A stretch of DNA of 64,000 bases from Aquitalea aquatica (GTDB taxonomy: Bacteria > Pseudomonadota > Gammaproteobacteria > Burkholderiales > Chromobacteriaceae). Position 1 is the stretch's first letter. Each line of letters starts with the position of its first letter. Shown one piece after another: positions 1-8,123 of this stretch. The stretch is taken from positions 147,247 to 211,246 of the forward strand of contig NZ_JACERN010000046.1 of assembly GCF_013911085.1 (NCBI RefSeq), in the 5' to 3' direction. The notes below the pieces were generated by a model. That model was given only the letters and a program-made list of their open reading frames with translations, made no database searches and was not told the DNA's origin. Position numbers and translations under genes: made by a program.

Positions 1-1619
1 GGCAGCGCTTGCCCATTGCTCTGGGTCACCTTGTAGGTCAAGGCCTGGCTTTGCGGGTCGGTAAAGGCATTGGCCAGCGATACCGAGAAGGCATGATTGG
101 CTGCCAGCGTCTGATTGGCCGTCTGGTTGCTCAGGATGGGGGCCGCCGGTGTAATCGGTACCGTACCGCCCGCATTGTCGACGGTGATAGTATCGCCAGC
201 GGCCAGCAAGCTGGCCAGACTGACTTCGAAAGTAGTGTTCCAGTACTGGCCGGTTTGCGAACCCCAGGGGTTGCGGATCTGCAAGTAACCATTGGCAGCA
301 TCGATGCCGTAAATCGACATGGCATGGCCGGCAACGAGTTGTACCTTGCCGCCAGCGTCATAGCTCCAGGTGTAGGACGACAAGACCAGATCATCACCGG
401 CAGCCAGATCAGCCTTCAGCGTGCTCAGTACAGTAGCCGTGGAGATGCCGCTTTGTGAGCCGGTACCCGACAGAGAAGAATTATAAGTACGGCACAGCCA
501 GCTGGTGCCATTGGCGCAAAAATCGGTAATCTGCGAGGCACCGGTGATGGCCTCCAGCGCATACTCCGGCAGGCCGCCATTGCCAATGGCAGTAAAGCTG
601 TTGCCGGTATAACTGTTGCCGGTGGTGACATTGATCGACTGCAATTGGGCATAGGCTTTTTCCAGCAGGGTAGCCCACATATTGCTACCACTATTACAGC
701 CGGTTTGCAGTGTGTTGTTGACGGTAACGTATTCGGTGGCGCCCTTGTAGTGGAAGGCCACGCCATAGCTGCCGTTACCGTTGACCGTAATCATGTTCTT
801 GATGATGCCGGCGTTCTGGCTGGCTACTTCGGCAATGGAAGACAAGAAATAGCAGTCGCCCAGCTTGCCTTGATTGATATCGCTGGCAGAGGGGCCATTG
901 CTACCGAACAGCGCCGCAGTGCTGGCGCTGTAGGTCATCTTGGAAGTGGTGCCGCTCACGGTGACGGTTGACGAAGGCAAATCCGTGCCTTGCAGCCATT
1001 TGCCGTTTAGATTGCTCAGCTGCGCTGCGCTGGAACCGACTGCCAGATTGCCCAGGCTGCTACTGGCAGCCGCGCCACCGGTCCACGATGCATTGGCGGC
1101 ATTGCCGTTGACCAGGGCATTCAGGGTGTACAGGTGATAGCTGGATGCGCTTTCGCCGACATTCAGATTGGTGACAATCGTTTTCAGATCGTTGAACTGA
1201 TTGGCCGACAGCGTGGTTTTGTTGGTGGTCAGTTCTGCAGACAAATCAGTCACCAGCTTGGCCAGTCCGGCTTCGGTAACGGTGCCCGCCATGGCATTCA
1301 TATCGGCCTTTAGCACCGAGTCCGATAGCGTGGCAATCCAGGATGGTGCCGTGGTACTGCCCGTTTTCACCATGTTGCTGGCACTGCTCACCGTGCTGCT
1401 ACCGGCCAGTGCCGTGGTACTGGCGGTGTTTGTGCTCACCGTCGTTGCCGTCAGGGTAGAGGTAGGGGTTGCGCTAAACAGCGAAGCCAAGGCCGACACG
1501 GACAGATCGCCCAGCCCGAGAAAGCCGGGGTCAGACAACAGCCCTTCGGCGGCCTTGGTCATGGCGGCATTGGCGAGGAGCTGATCTTGCTGGCGGGTCG
1601 AAGTATTCGAGGCGCTCAT
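1..1619 (-). CDS. Calpain-like (C2) cysteine protease with Ig-like repeat, C-terminus outside window
   Basis: Open frame on the minus strand from the ATG at 1617-1619 to the window edge (539 codons seen, no stop). Residues 1-230 are Ser/Thr/Ala-rich with no Sec signal peptide. A calpain core follows: GKLGDCYFLSSIAEVA places the nucleophile at Cys256 (codon 852-854), GHAMSIYGI gives His432 (324-326), and LQIRNPWGS gives Asn450 (270-272). These are the three C2-family catalytic motifs in the right order. After about residue 490 a He_PIG/cadherin-like repeat begins (FTDPQSQALTYKV) and runs off the edge, which suggests a long repetitive surface or type I-secreted protein; that part is inference. 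A purine-rich ribosome site (gaagga) lies just upstream. A c-di-GMP riboswitch sits in the leader. Proteolytic activity is not shown by sequence alone. Confidence 0.85.
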   Translation of the reverse strand, partial: MSASNTSTRQQDQLLANAAMTKAAEGLLSDPGFLGLGDLSVSALASLFSATPTSTLTATTVSTNTASTTALAGSSTVSSASNMVKTGSTTAPSWIATLSDSVLKADMNAMAGTVTEAGLAKLVTDLSAELTTNKTTLSANQFNDLKTIVTNLNVGESASSYHLYTLNALVNGNAANASWTGGAAASSSLGNLAVGSSAAQLSNLNGKWLQGTDLPSSTVTVSGTTSKMTYSASTAALFGSNGPSASDINQGKLGDCYFLSSIAEVASQNAGIIKNMITVNGNGSYGVAFHYKGATEYVTVNNTLQTGCNSGSNMWATLLEKAYAQLQSINVTTGNSYTGNSFTAIGNGGLPEYALEAITGASQITDFCANGTSWLCRTYNSSLSGTGSQSGISTATVLSTLKADLAAGDDLVLSSYTWSYDAGGKVQLVAGHAMSIYGIDAANGYLQIRNPWGSQTGQYWNTTFEVSLASLLAAGDTITVDNAGGTVPITPAAPILSNQTANQTLAANHAFSVSLANAFTDPQSQALTYKVTQSNGQAL

Positions 1620-1682
1620 GGCTTTCCTTCAGAAGAGTAAGGCAAAGCTAAAGGAGCGCTTGCAGCTGGCACGGGGCGTGTC

Positions 1683-1772
1683 GCTGGCAACTGGCTGACA
1701 TAAGCGGTAAAGCCGCCCGTAGTCCCTTTAGTTTTGCGTCGCCGGCTTTCACCGGTTTTGCCTATAACGGTC
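1683..1772 (-). promoter_or_regulatory. Cyclic-di-GMP-I (GEMM) riboswitch
   Basis: Read on the minus strand, the leader contains the GEMM-I core in order. A GGCAAA strand comes first, then a P2 hairpin CCGGT-GAAA-GCCGG with the GAAA tetraloop, then GACGCAAA. A P3 arm follows (CTAAAGGGAC ... GTCAGCC), and the closing TTGCC pairs back to GGCAA. This matches the known class, whose GAAA tetraloop docks on the P3 receptor and whose GACGCAAA segment lines the ligand pocket. About 65 nt separate the aptamer from the start codon of the calpain-like gene. A TCCTT segment there could pair with the AAGGA of the ribosome site, so translational control is possible, but on/off direction is not determined. 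Confidence 0.82.
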
Positions 1773-1949
1773 TAATTCTATGTGTGAAATTTCGTAAAAG
1801 GAAAAGGAAATTAACAATCTGTATCTGATCTGAGACAGATATCCAGCAAACGATGAATAGTGCTTCAAGCCAGTACTGCAGACGGTATGCCAGCGTGCCC
1901 ATTGTTGGCCTACCACTATGCAGGCTAGCTGCTGCGAGGGACAAAAACC

Positions 1950-2005
1950 AAACCCCGGACACCGCGTGTTCTTGACTGAAACACGGGAGCCCGGGGCGGG
2001 CCAGA
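1950..2005 (-). terminator. Probable terminator after the yggL/GIY-YIG operon
   Basis: On the minus strand GCCCCGG pairs with CCGGGG around an inner cgtgtt/aacacg stem, followed by GGTTTGGTTTTTG. It lies about 140 bases beyond the GIY-YIG stop. The T tract is interrupted, so efficiency is uncertain. Confidence 0.45.
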
Positions 2006-2142
2006 TCGGATAGTACAGTTCGTACGCATGCAGTAATTGTTTCGTTTGCTGCAGGTTGGCCGCTACCCTGGCACTCAGCACTCGATAGGGTTTCAAACAA
2101 ATTGATATCTAACCCATTTGGCTGCAGTCGCCGCGATAAAAG

Positions 2143-3063
2143 CTATATTTCGGCTAACTGGGTATTCTGCCAGTCTGCGTAGCTTTGTCCCGTATCGGGA
2201 ATATGCCATTCAGTGCGGCCGTTGGCATTGCGCGCCAGGATGATGGCTGCGGCAGCGCTTGGGCTGTTGAAAGGGCAGTCCTCGGTGAAAACAAGCATGC
2301 CATTGTCAGTCGGCACCAGCTTCTTGGCGTCCTGCATGCCCTGATGCAGCTTTTTATAACTGGCCCACTTTTCATTTTCCCACTGTGCACGCGCTAGCGA
2401 ACCCTTACGCACAATGAACTCACCGTCAATTTCCTGAGCGGTAGCACTGATGCCTTGCCGGTTGGTCAGGGCAAACAAAGGGGACTGCGTATTGCCACCT
2501 TGTTCTGTGCTTCCTTGTGTCACGGTTTGCGCAGGGATAGCACGGAGCAATTCCAGCCCCAGTGCCGGTAGCACGATCTGCAGTTGCTCGATCAGATACT
2601 GCATGTCGGCAATGTCGGCTTCTGGCAATACGCCATATTCGTTCTGCTTGCCTTTGACATTGGCCACAGACAAGCGCCCGGCATGGCTGGCAATTGAAAT
2701 CAGCTTGCTTTCCACATAGCGCAAATGCCCTTTGGTGAGGTTGGCATCCTTGCTGGTAAAGATAAACATGCGATCCCAGAAATCCTTGCCACCGGCAGAC
2801 TCTGGCTTGTTGTGCTGTGCCAGCCGGTCGCCCACGATTTCCGACTCACCGATATAAGCTACGCGGCTATCAGATTCTGCCGGGTCATCGCCCACCAGAA
2901 TATACAGGCCGGCCCGCCCCGCCTCGGGCCGCTTGAGCACATCCGCCAGCCGCGAGCGTGGGGCGCTGATCACATGGCCGGTCCAGTTGATGATTTCAGC
3001 AGTAATGATGCCGCCGGGCGTGCCGTCTGCCAGAAACATGCGTATGGATTTGCCGTGGTTCAC
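2143..3063 (-). CDS. GIY-YIG nuclease family protein with DUF4357 domain
   Basis: 306 residues. The GIY-YIG-like signature is seen as GLYILVG followed about 15 residues later by RVAYIGES (roughly residues 52-75). The C-terminal third carries the DUF4357-type pattern (RKGSLARAQW, then FTEDCPFNSPSAAAAIILA). Proteins of this architecture are common but poorly characterised; a DNA-processing or defence-related nuclease role is only inferred. The start is a GTG whose bases overlap the TGA of yggL upstream, so translation is probably coupled. No restriction-modification partner lies beside it. The product is not clearly essential or mobile by context. Confidence 0.75.
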   Translation of the reverse strand: MNHGKSIRMFLADGTPGGIITAEIINWTGHVISAPRSRLADVLKRPEAGRAGLYILVGDDPAESDSRVAYIGESEIVGDRLAQHNKPESAGGKDFWDRMFIFTSKDANLTKGHLRYVESKLISIASHAGRLSVANVKGKQNEYGVLPEADIADMQYLIEQLQIVLPALGLELLRAIPAQTVTQGSTEQGGNTQSPLFALTNRQGISATAQEIDGEFIVRKGSLARAQWENEKWASYKKLHQGMQDAKKLVPTDNGMLVFTEDCPFNSPSAAAAIILARNANGRTEWHIPDTGQSYADWQNTQLAEI

Positions 3064-3428
3064 ACCAGATCCATCCAGCTATCATCATGCCAGGCGTCCA
3101 GCAACTCGCTAGCTTCAGCGCTAGCAACGATGGGGTAGGCCTGCACCCAAGCCAGCAGGGCAGCGCGTTGTGCCAGGGTGACGCTGCCGCGTGTATAGGT
3201 GGTGACAAAGCCGCAGCACTCATCACCACCGTACGTCAGGCCAAGCGCTTCTACGTGTTCAATCAAGGCCGCGACGTAGCTGTCACGGGCAGCGCCTGCC
3301 AGCGGGGCGGCAAATTGTACCGACAAGCTAAAGCCCAGCTCCTGAAACTCACCTGCGTGGTGCTTCTTGAGCTGGCGGCGGTTCCAGTTGGCTTGGCGGC
3401 GACGGGACAGGGGAGCGATGTAGTTCAT
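3060..3428 (-). CDS. yggL: YggL family 50S ribosome-binding protein (DUF469)
   Basis: 122 residues. The N-terminal basic segment RRRQANWNRRQLKKHHAGEF and the FQELGFSLSVQF motif match the YggL/DUF469 family, in which E. coli YggL binds the large ribosomal subunit. The C-terminus ends with the acidic/aromatic DAWHDDSW, comparable to the SELFDVWWD end of E. coli YggL. It overlaps the downstream GIY-YIG gene by 4 bases, suggesting co-translation. The functional link between the two is unknown. Confidence 0.82.
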   Translation of the reverse strand: MNYIAPLSRRRQANWNRRQLKKHHAGEFQELGFSLSVQFAAPLAGAARDSYVAALIEHVEALGLTYGGDECCGFVTTYTRGSVTLAQRAALLAWVQAYPIVASAEASELLDAWHDDSWMDLV

Positions 3429-3690
3429 GGTTTACCTTGCAGTGGCCGAGGAGCAACAGATGTCCCAGGCAATAACGAATAATCAGAAAACTGTCTGCTA
3501 CTGCGTACTGAACAGCCCCCAACCTATAAGCACTATTTAGTCCGCTGTGGGGCCGCCCATCGTAATAAGCCCCGGCGCAACCCTTGTGAATAGGGCATGC
3601 ATCCGGGGTTTGTATGGAGGCAGGGTACTTGCAGCGTTCGCTCCGGGGTAAAGCTGGGGTCGAACGCGACAGGTAAACACCTAAAACAGC
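3429..3690. other. Intergenic region with compound hairpin
   Basis: No plausible gene. Positions about 3570-3614 form a second compound hairpin: GCCCCGG and CCGGGG arms enclose a cccttgtgaataggg stem-loop. A further CGTTCG/CGAACG stem lies near 3630-3665. The region is downstream of rlmD and upstream of yggL, both on the minus strand, so it may hold the rlmD terminator and the yggL promoter. Neither is clear. Confidence 0.4.
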
Positions 3691-5277
3691 TTATTCCTTG
3701 CTGGAACCATCCTCGCCAGCGGCGGCATCACGTGCCTGCTGCTGGGCGGCACTTCTGGCGTCGTAATACTCCTTGTTATCCAGATAGTGCTGACGGCGGG
3801 CTTCCTTGGCAGCGGCTTTTTCTGCCAGTTCGGCCTGTTTACGGGCTTCTGCCTCGGCTTCCTGCTGCTTGCGGGCCTGACGCTTGGCTTCGCGGATGGC
3901 TTCTTCCGCCGCTTCCATGTCCGCCACTTCCTTCAGGCTCTTGGCCGGGCCGGTTTTTTCGAACCAGGCAACGGACTCGACGTGGGCGGTGTGCGGGAAC
4001 ATGTTAATGATGCCGGCGGCCTTGAGCGTATAGCCCTTGGTGTTCACCAGCACATTGGCGTCGCGCGCCAGGGTGGCCGGGTTACAGGACACATAGACAA
4101 TGCGCTGCGGCGCGGTGTCGTCGGTCATGGCCTTGAGCAGCTGGATGGCGCCATCACGCGGCGGATCGACCAGCATCTTGTCGAACTTGCCCAGTGCGGC
4201 GAAGCTTTCCGGGGTGACATCGAACAGGTTGGCCATTTCATAGCTTACCTTGTCCTGCAAACCGTTATGGGTGGCATTTTCCACAGCACGTTTGACCAGT
4301 GCCTGGCTGCCTTCCATACCGTGGACATTGGCGCCGGAGCGGGCAATGGGCAGGGTGAAGTTGCCGATGCCACAGAACATGTCGGCAATGCGTTCGCCCG
4401 GTTGCGGGTCGAGGAAGCTGAGGGCGCGTGCCACCATCACCGCGTTGATCTGCGGGTTTACCTGGGTGAATTCGGTGGGGTAGTAGGGCATCTCTACGCC
4501 ATATTGCGGCATGCTGTAAGTCAGCTTTGGCGCATCCAGCGGGTAGATGGGATAACAGGTGTCCGGGCCCGCCGGCTGCAGCCAGATTTGCAGCGGGCGC
4601 TGCGGCTGGCGGTGCTGGTCGGCAAACTGTTGCAGCAGCTTTTCGTCAGCTTTGCTGATGGCATCCATATTGCGGAATACCAGCACGTCTACCTTGTCGC
4701 CTACTGCTACTTCTACTTGCGGCATGCGGCTGTTGATCGACAGTTTGGCGATCATTTCACGCAGCGGCATGATCAGGTCGGAAATGTGCTTGGGCAGAAT
4801 ATGACACTCGCGCATTTCGGCGATATAGCTGGAGTTCTTCTCATGGAAGCCCACCAGCACGCCGCCCTTTTTCGCAACCAGGCGCGCCGACAGGCGGGCG
4901 CGGTGGCGGTAATGCCAGGTGGGGCCGGCAATCGGGGTGAGAATGCGCTCTGCCTTCACCTTGCCGATGAACTTGAGGTTGTCTTCCAGCACGCGCTGTT
5001 TGATGGCAACCTGCGCGGTAAACTCGACGTGTTGCATGGAACAGCCGCCACAAGTGCCGTAGTGCAGGCAGGCGGGCGTGGCGCGCATGAAGCTTTCCTT
5101 CAGCACGGCAGTGGTATCGGCGTTTTCGTACGTGGGCTTTTTGCGGTAGGCGCTGTATATTACCTTTTCATACGGCAGGGCACCGTCGATGAAAATGGTT
5201 TTGCCGTCGACGTGGGCGACCCCGCGGCCTTCGTGGTCAAGTGATTCGACCAGAGCAATGGTCTGTTGCTGAGTCAT
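3691..5277 (-). CDS. rlmD: 23S rRNA (uracil-1939-C5)-methyltransferase RlmD
   Basis: 528 residues from the ATG at 5275-5277. The family methylates U1939 of 23S rRNA using SAM. An N-terminal TRAM domain (about 1-60) comes first. Cys70, Cys76 and Cys79 ([10 protein letters not shown]) plus a later Cys (RECHILP) supply the 4Fe-4S ligands. The SAM fold has [12 protein letters not shown] and MLVDPPRDG, and the catalytic Cys lies in [12 protein letters not shown]. The last 75 residues are a highly charged Ala/Glu/Lys/Arg helix that most RlmD proteins lack and that probably forms a coiled coil. The frame extends 39 codons upstream, but the chosen start matches the family N-terminus. Confidence 0.93.
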   Translation of the reverse strand: MTQQQTIALVESLDHEGRGVAHVDGKTIFIDGALPYEKVIYSAYRKKPTYENADTTAVLKESFMRATPACLHYGTCGGCSMQHVEFTAQVAIKQRVLEDNLKFIGKVKAERILTPIAGPTWHYRHRARLSARLVAKKGGVLVGFHEKNSSYIAEMRECHILPKHISDLIMPLREMIAKLSINSRMPQVEVAVGDKVDVLVFRNMDAISKADEKLLQQFADQHRQPQRPLQIWLQPAGPDTCYPIYPLDAPKLTYSMPQYGVEMPYYPTEFTQVNPQINAVMVARALSFLDPQPGERIADMFCGIGNFTLPIARSGANVHGMEGSQALVKRAVENATHNGLQDKVSYEMANLFDVTPESFAALGKFDKMLVDPPRDGAIQLLKAMTDDTAPQRIVYVSCNPATLARDANVLVNTKGYTLKAAGIINMFPHTAHVESVAWFEKTGPAKSLKEVADMEAAEEAIREAKRQARKQQEAEAEARKQAELAEKAAAKEARRQHYLDNKEYYDARSAAQQQARDAAAGEDGSSKE

Positions 5278-5415
5278 TGTATTCGTGTGATAAATCAGGC
5301 GGAAAAGCGTGATTTTCTCAAAATATGCGCCGCTGCGCAGGGGTTTTTGCCAGAGCGGTCGATATCGGGTTTCTGTTATGATGCCTTCAATCAAAAACTA
5401 TTGGTCTGGTGCGCG

Positions 5416-6321
5416 ATGAAGCAGTCGGTTTTTACTCTTGTACCTGGTGTGGTTCTACTGCTGGGCAGCATGGCTGGCTGGGCTGCCAACATGCCGGAGC
5501 CGGATATTCTGATCAGTCAGACCGGCCAGCATCTGGTGGTGAATCTGCCGCAGGCGCGGCTATTTTTGTACCAGGATGGCCGTCTACAAAAGATCTACCC
5601 GGTGGCGGTGGGCAAGATGCTGACCCAGACGCCGACCGGCAGCTATGCCATCACCGGCGTCTATCGTGATCCCAGCTGGCATGTGCCCAAGTCGATTCAG
5701 GACGAGCAGAAAAACCAGGGCAAGCCGGTGCTGACCGTGGTGCCGCCTGGCCCTGACAATCCGCTGGGCCCGGTGTTTATCCGCTTTGGCGAGGCCAAGC
5801 TGGGGCTGGGTTTTCATGGCACCAATGCGCCAGGCTCGGTGCCGGGCTTTCGCAGCCATGGCTGTATCCGGCTGAAAAACCCGGATGCCTTGAATCTGGC
5901 CGGTACAGTACAAAAAGGCGCGGCAGTGACCGTGGCTTACCAGACAGTGCTGCTAAACGAAGATGGTGCTGGCGAGCTGTGGCTGACTGCCTACAAGAAC
6001 CACTACAAGCAGGATGACCCGTCCTTCCCCCATTTGGCCGACAGCCTGCTGGAGTGGCAGCGTACCCATTCGGTGGCGGTGGTGGGCAAGCGCGTGGATC
6101 ATGCACTCAAGGAGCGCAGTGGCAAGCCGGTGTGCCTGACCTGCAAGAGCGACAGCGGCAATCCGGGTGAGCTGGCGGCAGTGCGCTGGTTGTCCCTGCC
6201 GCCGAAGGGCGGCGTTCCTGCCGAGCAACAGCAGGCAGTGCCGCAAGACCCGGCGGTCCAGTCCTACAACTCAGCAGGCAGCAAGCTCAAGCTGGTGAAG
6301 AAGCCCGCCGTGGTTTTGTAG
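5416..6321 (+). CDS. L,D-transpeptidase (YkuD domain), periplasmic
   Basis: 301 residues. The signal peptide covers residues 1-24 (hydrophobic core VVLLLGSMAG, cleavage after GWA-A). The YkuD catalytic domain spans about 32-225 with HGTNAP (His134) and the signature SHGCIRLKNP (His148, catalytic Cys150). Enzymes of this family (ErfK/YbiS/YcfS/YnhG) cross-link peptidoglycan stems or attach lipoproteins to them. The C-terminal 75 residues are a low-complexity tail and include a CLTC pair. The upstream extension of the frame overlaps the rlmD promoter region and is not used. A terminator hairpin follows at 6348-6371. Confidence 0.9.
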   Translation: MKQSVFTLVPGVVLLLGSMAGWAANMPEPDILISQTGQHLVVNLPQARLFLYQDGRLQKIYPVAVGKMLTQTPTGSYAITGVYRDPSWHVPKSIQDEQKNQGKPVLTVVPPGPDNPLGPVFIRFGEAKLGLGFHGTNAPGSVPGFRSHGCIRLKNPDALNLAGTVQKGAAVTVAYQTVLLNEDGAGELWLTAYKNHYKQDDPSFPHLADSLLEWQRTHSVAVVGKRVDHALKERSGKPVCLTCKSDSGNPGELAAVRWLSLPPKGGVPAEQQQAVPQDPAVQSYNSAGSKLKLVKKPAVVL

Positions 6322-6347
6322 GCTCTTAGTGTTTGCTGGATGATGAC

Positions 6348-6371
6348 AAGGCCGACGCAAGTCGGCTTTGT
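6348..6371 (+). terminator. Intrinsic terminator after L,D-transpeptidase
   Basis: GCCGAC-GCAA-GTCGGC stem-loop followed by TTTGT, 27 bases after the stop codon. Confidence 0.75.
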
Positions 6372-6392
6372 GCTTGTCTGGGGGCGGCATAC

Positions 6393-6420
6393 TTGCTTTT
6401 TTGCGTTGCGACCCTATATT
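6393..6420 (+). promoter_or_regulatory. Candidate sigma-70 promoter of the proteasome homolog-hslO pair
   Basis: TTGCTT at 6393-6398 and TATATT at 6415-6420 with a 16-base spacer, 32 bases before the ATG at 6453. No heat-shock sigma-32 type element was recognised by eye. Confidence 0.5.
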
Positions 6421-6452
6421 AGCCCCTTCCCTTGTAAGCAGGCAGCGCAGTA

Positions 6453-7049
6453 ATGACAACCATTGTGGCAGTGAGAAAAGGCAATCAGATTGCTATTGCC
6501 GCCGATAGCCAGACGACTTTTGGCGACGACCAGAAACTGCTGGCCGGATATGACTGTTTTCATAACAAGATTTTCCAGCATGGCGACAGCTATCTGGCGA
6601 TTTCCGGCTCCGCTGCCCACGACCTGGTTTTGCAAGGTGCGTTGAAAGAGCTGAAGAAAAAGGACCTGACCAGTCGCAAGGGTATTTTCGATACCTTTCG
6701 CAAACTGCATCCCAAATTGAAAGACGGGTTTTACCTGCGTCCGGAAGAGGACGAAGAAGATCCCTATGAATCCAGCCAGATGATGGTGGTGATCGCCAAT
6801 GCCCACGGTATTTTCGGTGTCTATCCCATGCGTGAGATCTACCAGTTTTCGCGTTTCTGGGCGATAGGTTCGGGGCGCAAATTCGCCATGGGGGCAATGT
6901 TTGCCGCTTATGAGCAGGATTTGAGTGCACGGGAAATCGCAGAAATCGGCGTGCGTGCTGGCTGCGAGTTTGATGTCAATTCCTGCTTGCCGATGACCGT
7001 CTATACCGTAGAAGTGGCCGAGGACGCCGCCAAGGAAAAAACAGCATGA
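6453..7049 (+). CDS. Proteasome-family Ntn hydrolase (BPH-like, HslV-related)
   Basis: 198 residues. After Met removal the protein starts TTIVAVRKG, giving a Thr1 nucleophile as in proteasome beta subunits and HslV. Counting from Thr1, Asp17 (AIAADSQ) is conserved. The active-site Lys is probably in HNKIF near position 37, a few residues later than HslV Lys33. AIGSGRKFAMGA and LSAREIAEIG mirror the HslV C-terminal half. An acidic insert (EEDEEDPYE) is unusual. The family is best matched to the betaproteobacterial proteasome homolog BPH, a self-compartmentalising ring without a known dedicated ATPase; that is recall, not a search. Its stop overlaps the hslO start (ATGA), so it is translationally coupled to a redox chaperone. 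Confidence 0.78.
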   Translation: MTTIVAVRKGNQIAIAADSQTTFGDDQKLLAGYDCFHNKIFQHGDSYLAISGSAAHDLVLQGALKELKKKDLTSRKGIFDTFRKLHPKLKDGFYLRPEEDEEDPYESSQMMVVIANAHGIFGVYPMREIYQFSRFWAIGSGRKFAMGAMFAAYEQDLSAREIAEIGVRAGCEFDVNSCLPMTVYTVEVAEDAAKEKTA

Positions 7050-7927
7050 GCCAACACGATACTTTGCAACGCTTCCTGTTTGATGGTGCACCGGTACGCG
7101 GTGCGCTGGTGCGCCTGGATGGCGCATGGCAGCAGGTGCTGGCACGCCGGGCCTATCCGGCAGCCCTGAAAACCATTCTGGGTGAAATGATGGCAGCAGC
7201 CGAACTGATGGCTGCCAATCTCAAGTTTGAAGGTGCAATGATTTTGCAGCTGCATGGCAGCGGCCCCTTGCGCCTGGCTGTGGTGGAGTGCAACCACGAC
7301 CGCACGGTGCGCGCCACTGCCAAGTGGGATGGCGACCTGGCGGACGACGCTCCCATTCTGGAGCTGCTGGGCGGTAGCGGCCAGTTTGTCATCACGCTGG
7401 AGCCCCGCCACGACAAATCGCAAACCTGGCAAGGCATTGTGGCGCTGGAGGGCGACACCATCGGCCAGATGCTGGAAAACTACATGTTGCGTTCCGAGCA
7501 GCTGGAAACCCGCCTGGTTCTGGCCTGTAACGACAATACGGCGGCCGGCATGCTGTTGCAGCGTTTGCCGGACGGACATGGCGAGCCGGAAGGTTGGGAG
7601 CGCATCAGCATTCTGGGTGGCACCTTGCAGGCTGAAGAGCTGCTTGGCCTGTCGGCAGAGGATATTCTGCACCGGCTGTTTCATGAGGAAACGGTACGTG
7701 TGTTCGAGCCGGAGGGCGTCAGCTTTGCCTGTAACTGCAGCCAGGAGCGGGTGGGCAATATGCTGAAAATGCTGGGCGGCCAGGAAGTGGGTGAAGTGTT
7801 GCTGGAGCAGGGTAGCGTGGAAATTGTCTGCGACTATTGCAACCAGCATTATGTGTTTGACGAGGAGGATGCCAACACACTGTTCAATTACGATCTGCTG
7901 GCCGCGGTGCGCGAGGCGCGGCACTAG
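7046..7927 (+). CDS. hslO: Redox-regulated chaperone Hsp33
   Basis: 293 residues, the usual Hsp33 length. An N-terminal folding domain (about 1-180) carries SEQLETRLVLA and the family linker region. The C-terminal zinc centre is CNCSQERV ... CDYCNQHYVF, that is, CxC plus CxxC, the four cysteines that release zinc and form disulfides under oxidation to activate the chaperone. It acts in the cytosol on unfolded proteins during oxidative stress. The gene overlaps the upstream proteasome homolog by 4 bases, which suggests a joint protein quality-control unit. A strong terminator follows at 7956-7984. Confidence 0.95.
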   Translation: MSQHDTLQRFLFDGAPVRGALVRLDGAWQQVLARRAYPAALKTILGEMMAAAELMAANLKFEGAMILQLHGSGPLRLAVVECNHDRTVRATAKWDGDLADDAPILELLGGSGQFVITLEPRHDKSQTWQGIVALEGDTIGQMLENYMLRSEQLETRLVLACNDNTAAGMLLQRLPDGHGEPEGWERISILGGTLQAEELLGLSAEDILHRLFHEETVRVFEPEGVSFACNCSQERVGNMLKMLGGQEVGEVLLEQGSVEIVCDYCNQHYVFDEEDANTLFNYDLLAAVREARH

Positions 7928-7955
7928 TCGCTGTGCTGTCTTGTTAGCCTGTGTC

Positions 7956-7984
7956 AAAACCGCCATATTCTGGCGGTTTTTGTC
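7956..7984 (+). terminator. Intrinsic terminator after hslO
   Basis: Perfect 10-bp stem AAAACCGCCA/TGGCGGTTTT with a TATTC loop and a trailing T tract. Confidence 0.85.
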
Positions 7985-8123
7985 TTTGTGCTGGACCAAA
8001 CTGCGACCTGCGAGCAGCCTGTCCATCGTGGCTGTTTAAGGAAATAGTAGATTTGATCATAAATGTGCTGATATTCTAAACAGGCACGCAGCATCAAACC
8101 TGTATCAAAGGAGTAGGGAAACA

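Larger units (their letters stand above)
1620..2142. other. Intergenic region with riboswitch leader and compound hairpin
   Basis: This 523-base gap holds the GEMM riboswitch nearest the calpain-like gene. Around 1953-2003 there is a compound hairpin whose outer GCCCCGG/CCGGGG arms enclose a second stem (cgtgtt/aacacg). Read on the minus strand it ends in a T-rich stretch, so it may terminate the yggL/GIY-YIG transcript. Two overlapping minus frames of about 112-115 codons have compositions unlike proteins and are not called. Confidence 0.6.

Noticed and set aside
1749..2100. Two overlapping minus-strand frames of 112-115 codons
   Set aside because: They run through the riboswitch region and the compound hairpin, in two frames at once, and resemble no protein family.
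3787..5244. 485-codon plus-strand frame opposite rlmD
   Set aside because: Antisense shadow of rlmD; no ribosome site or protein-like composition.
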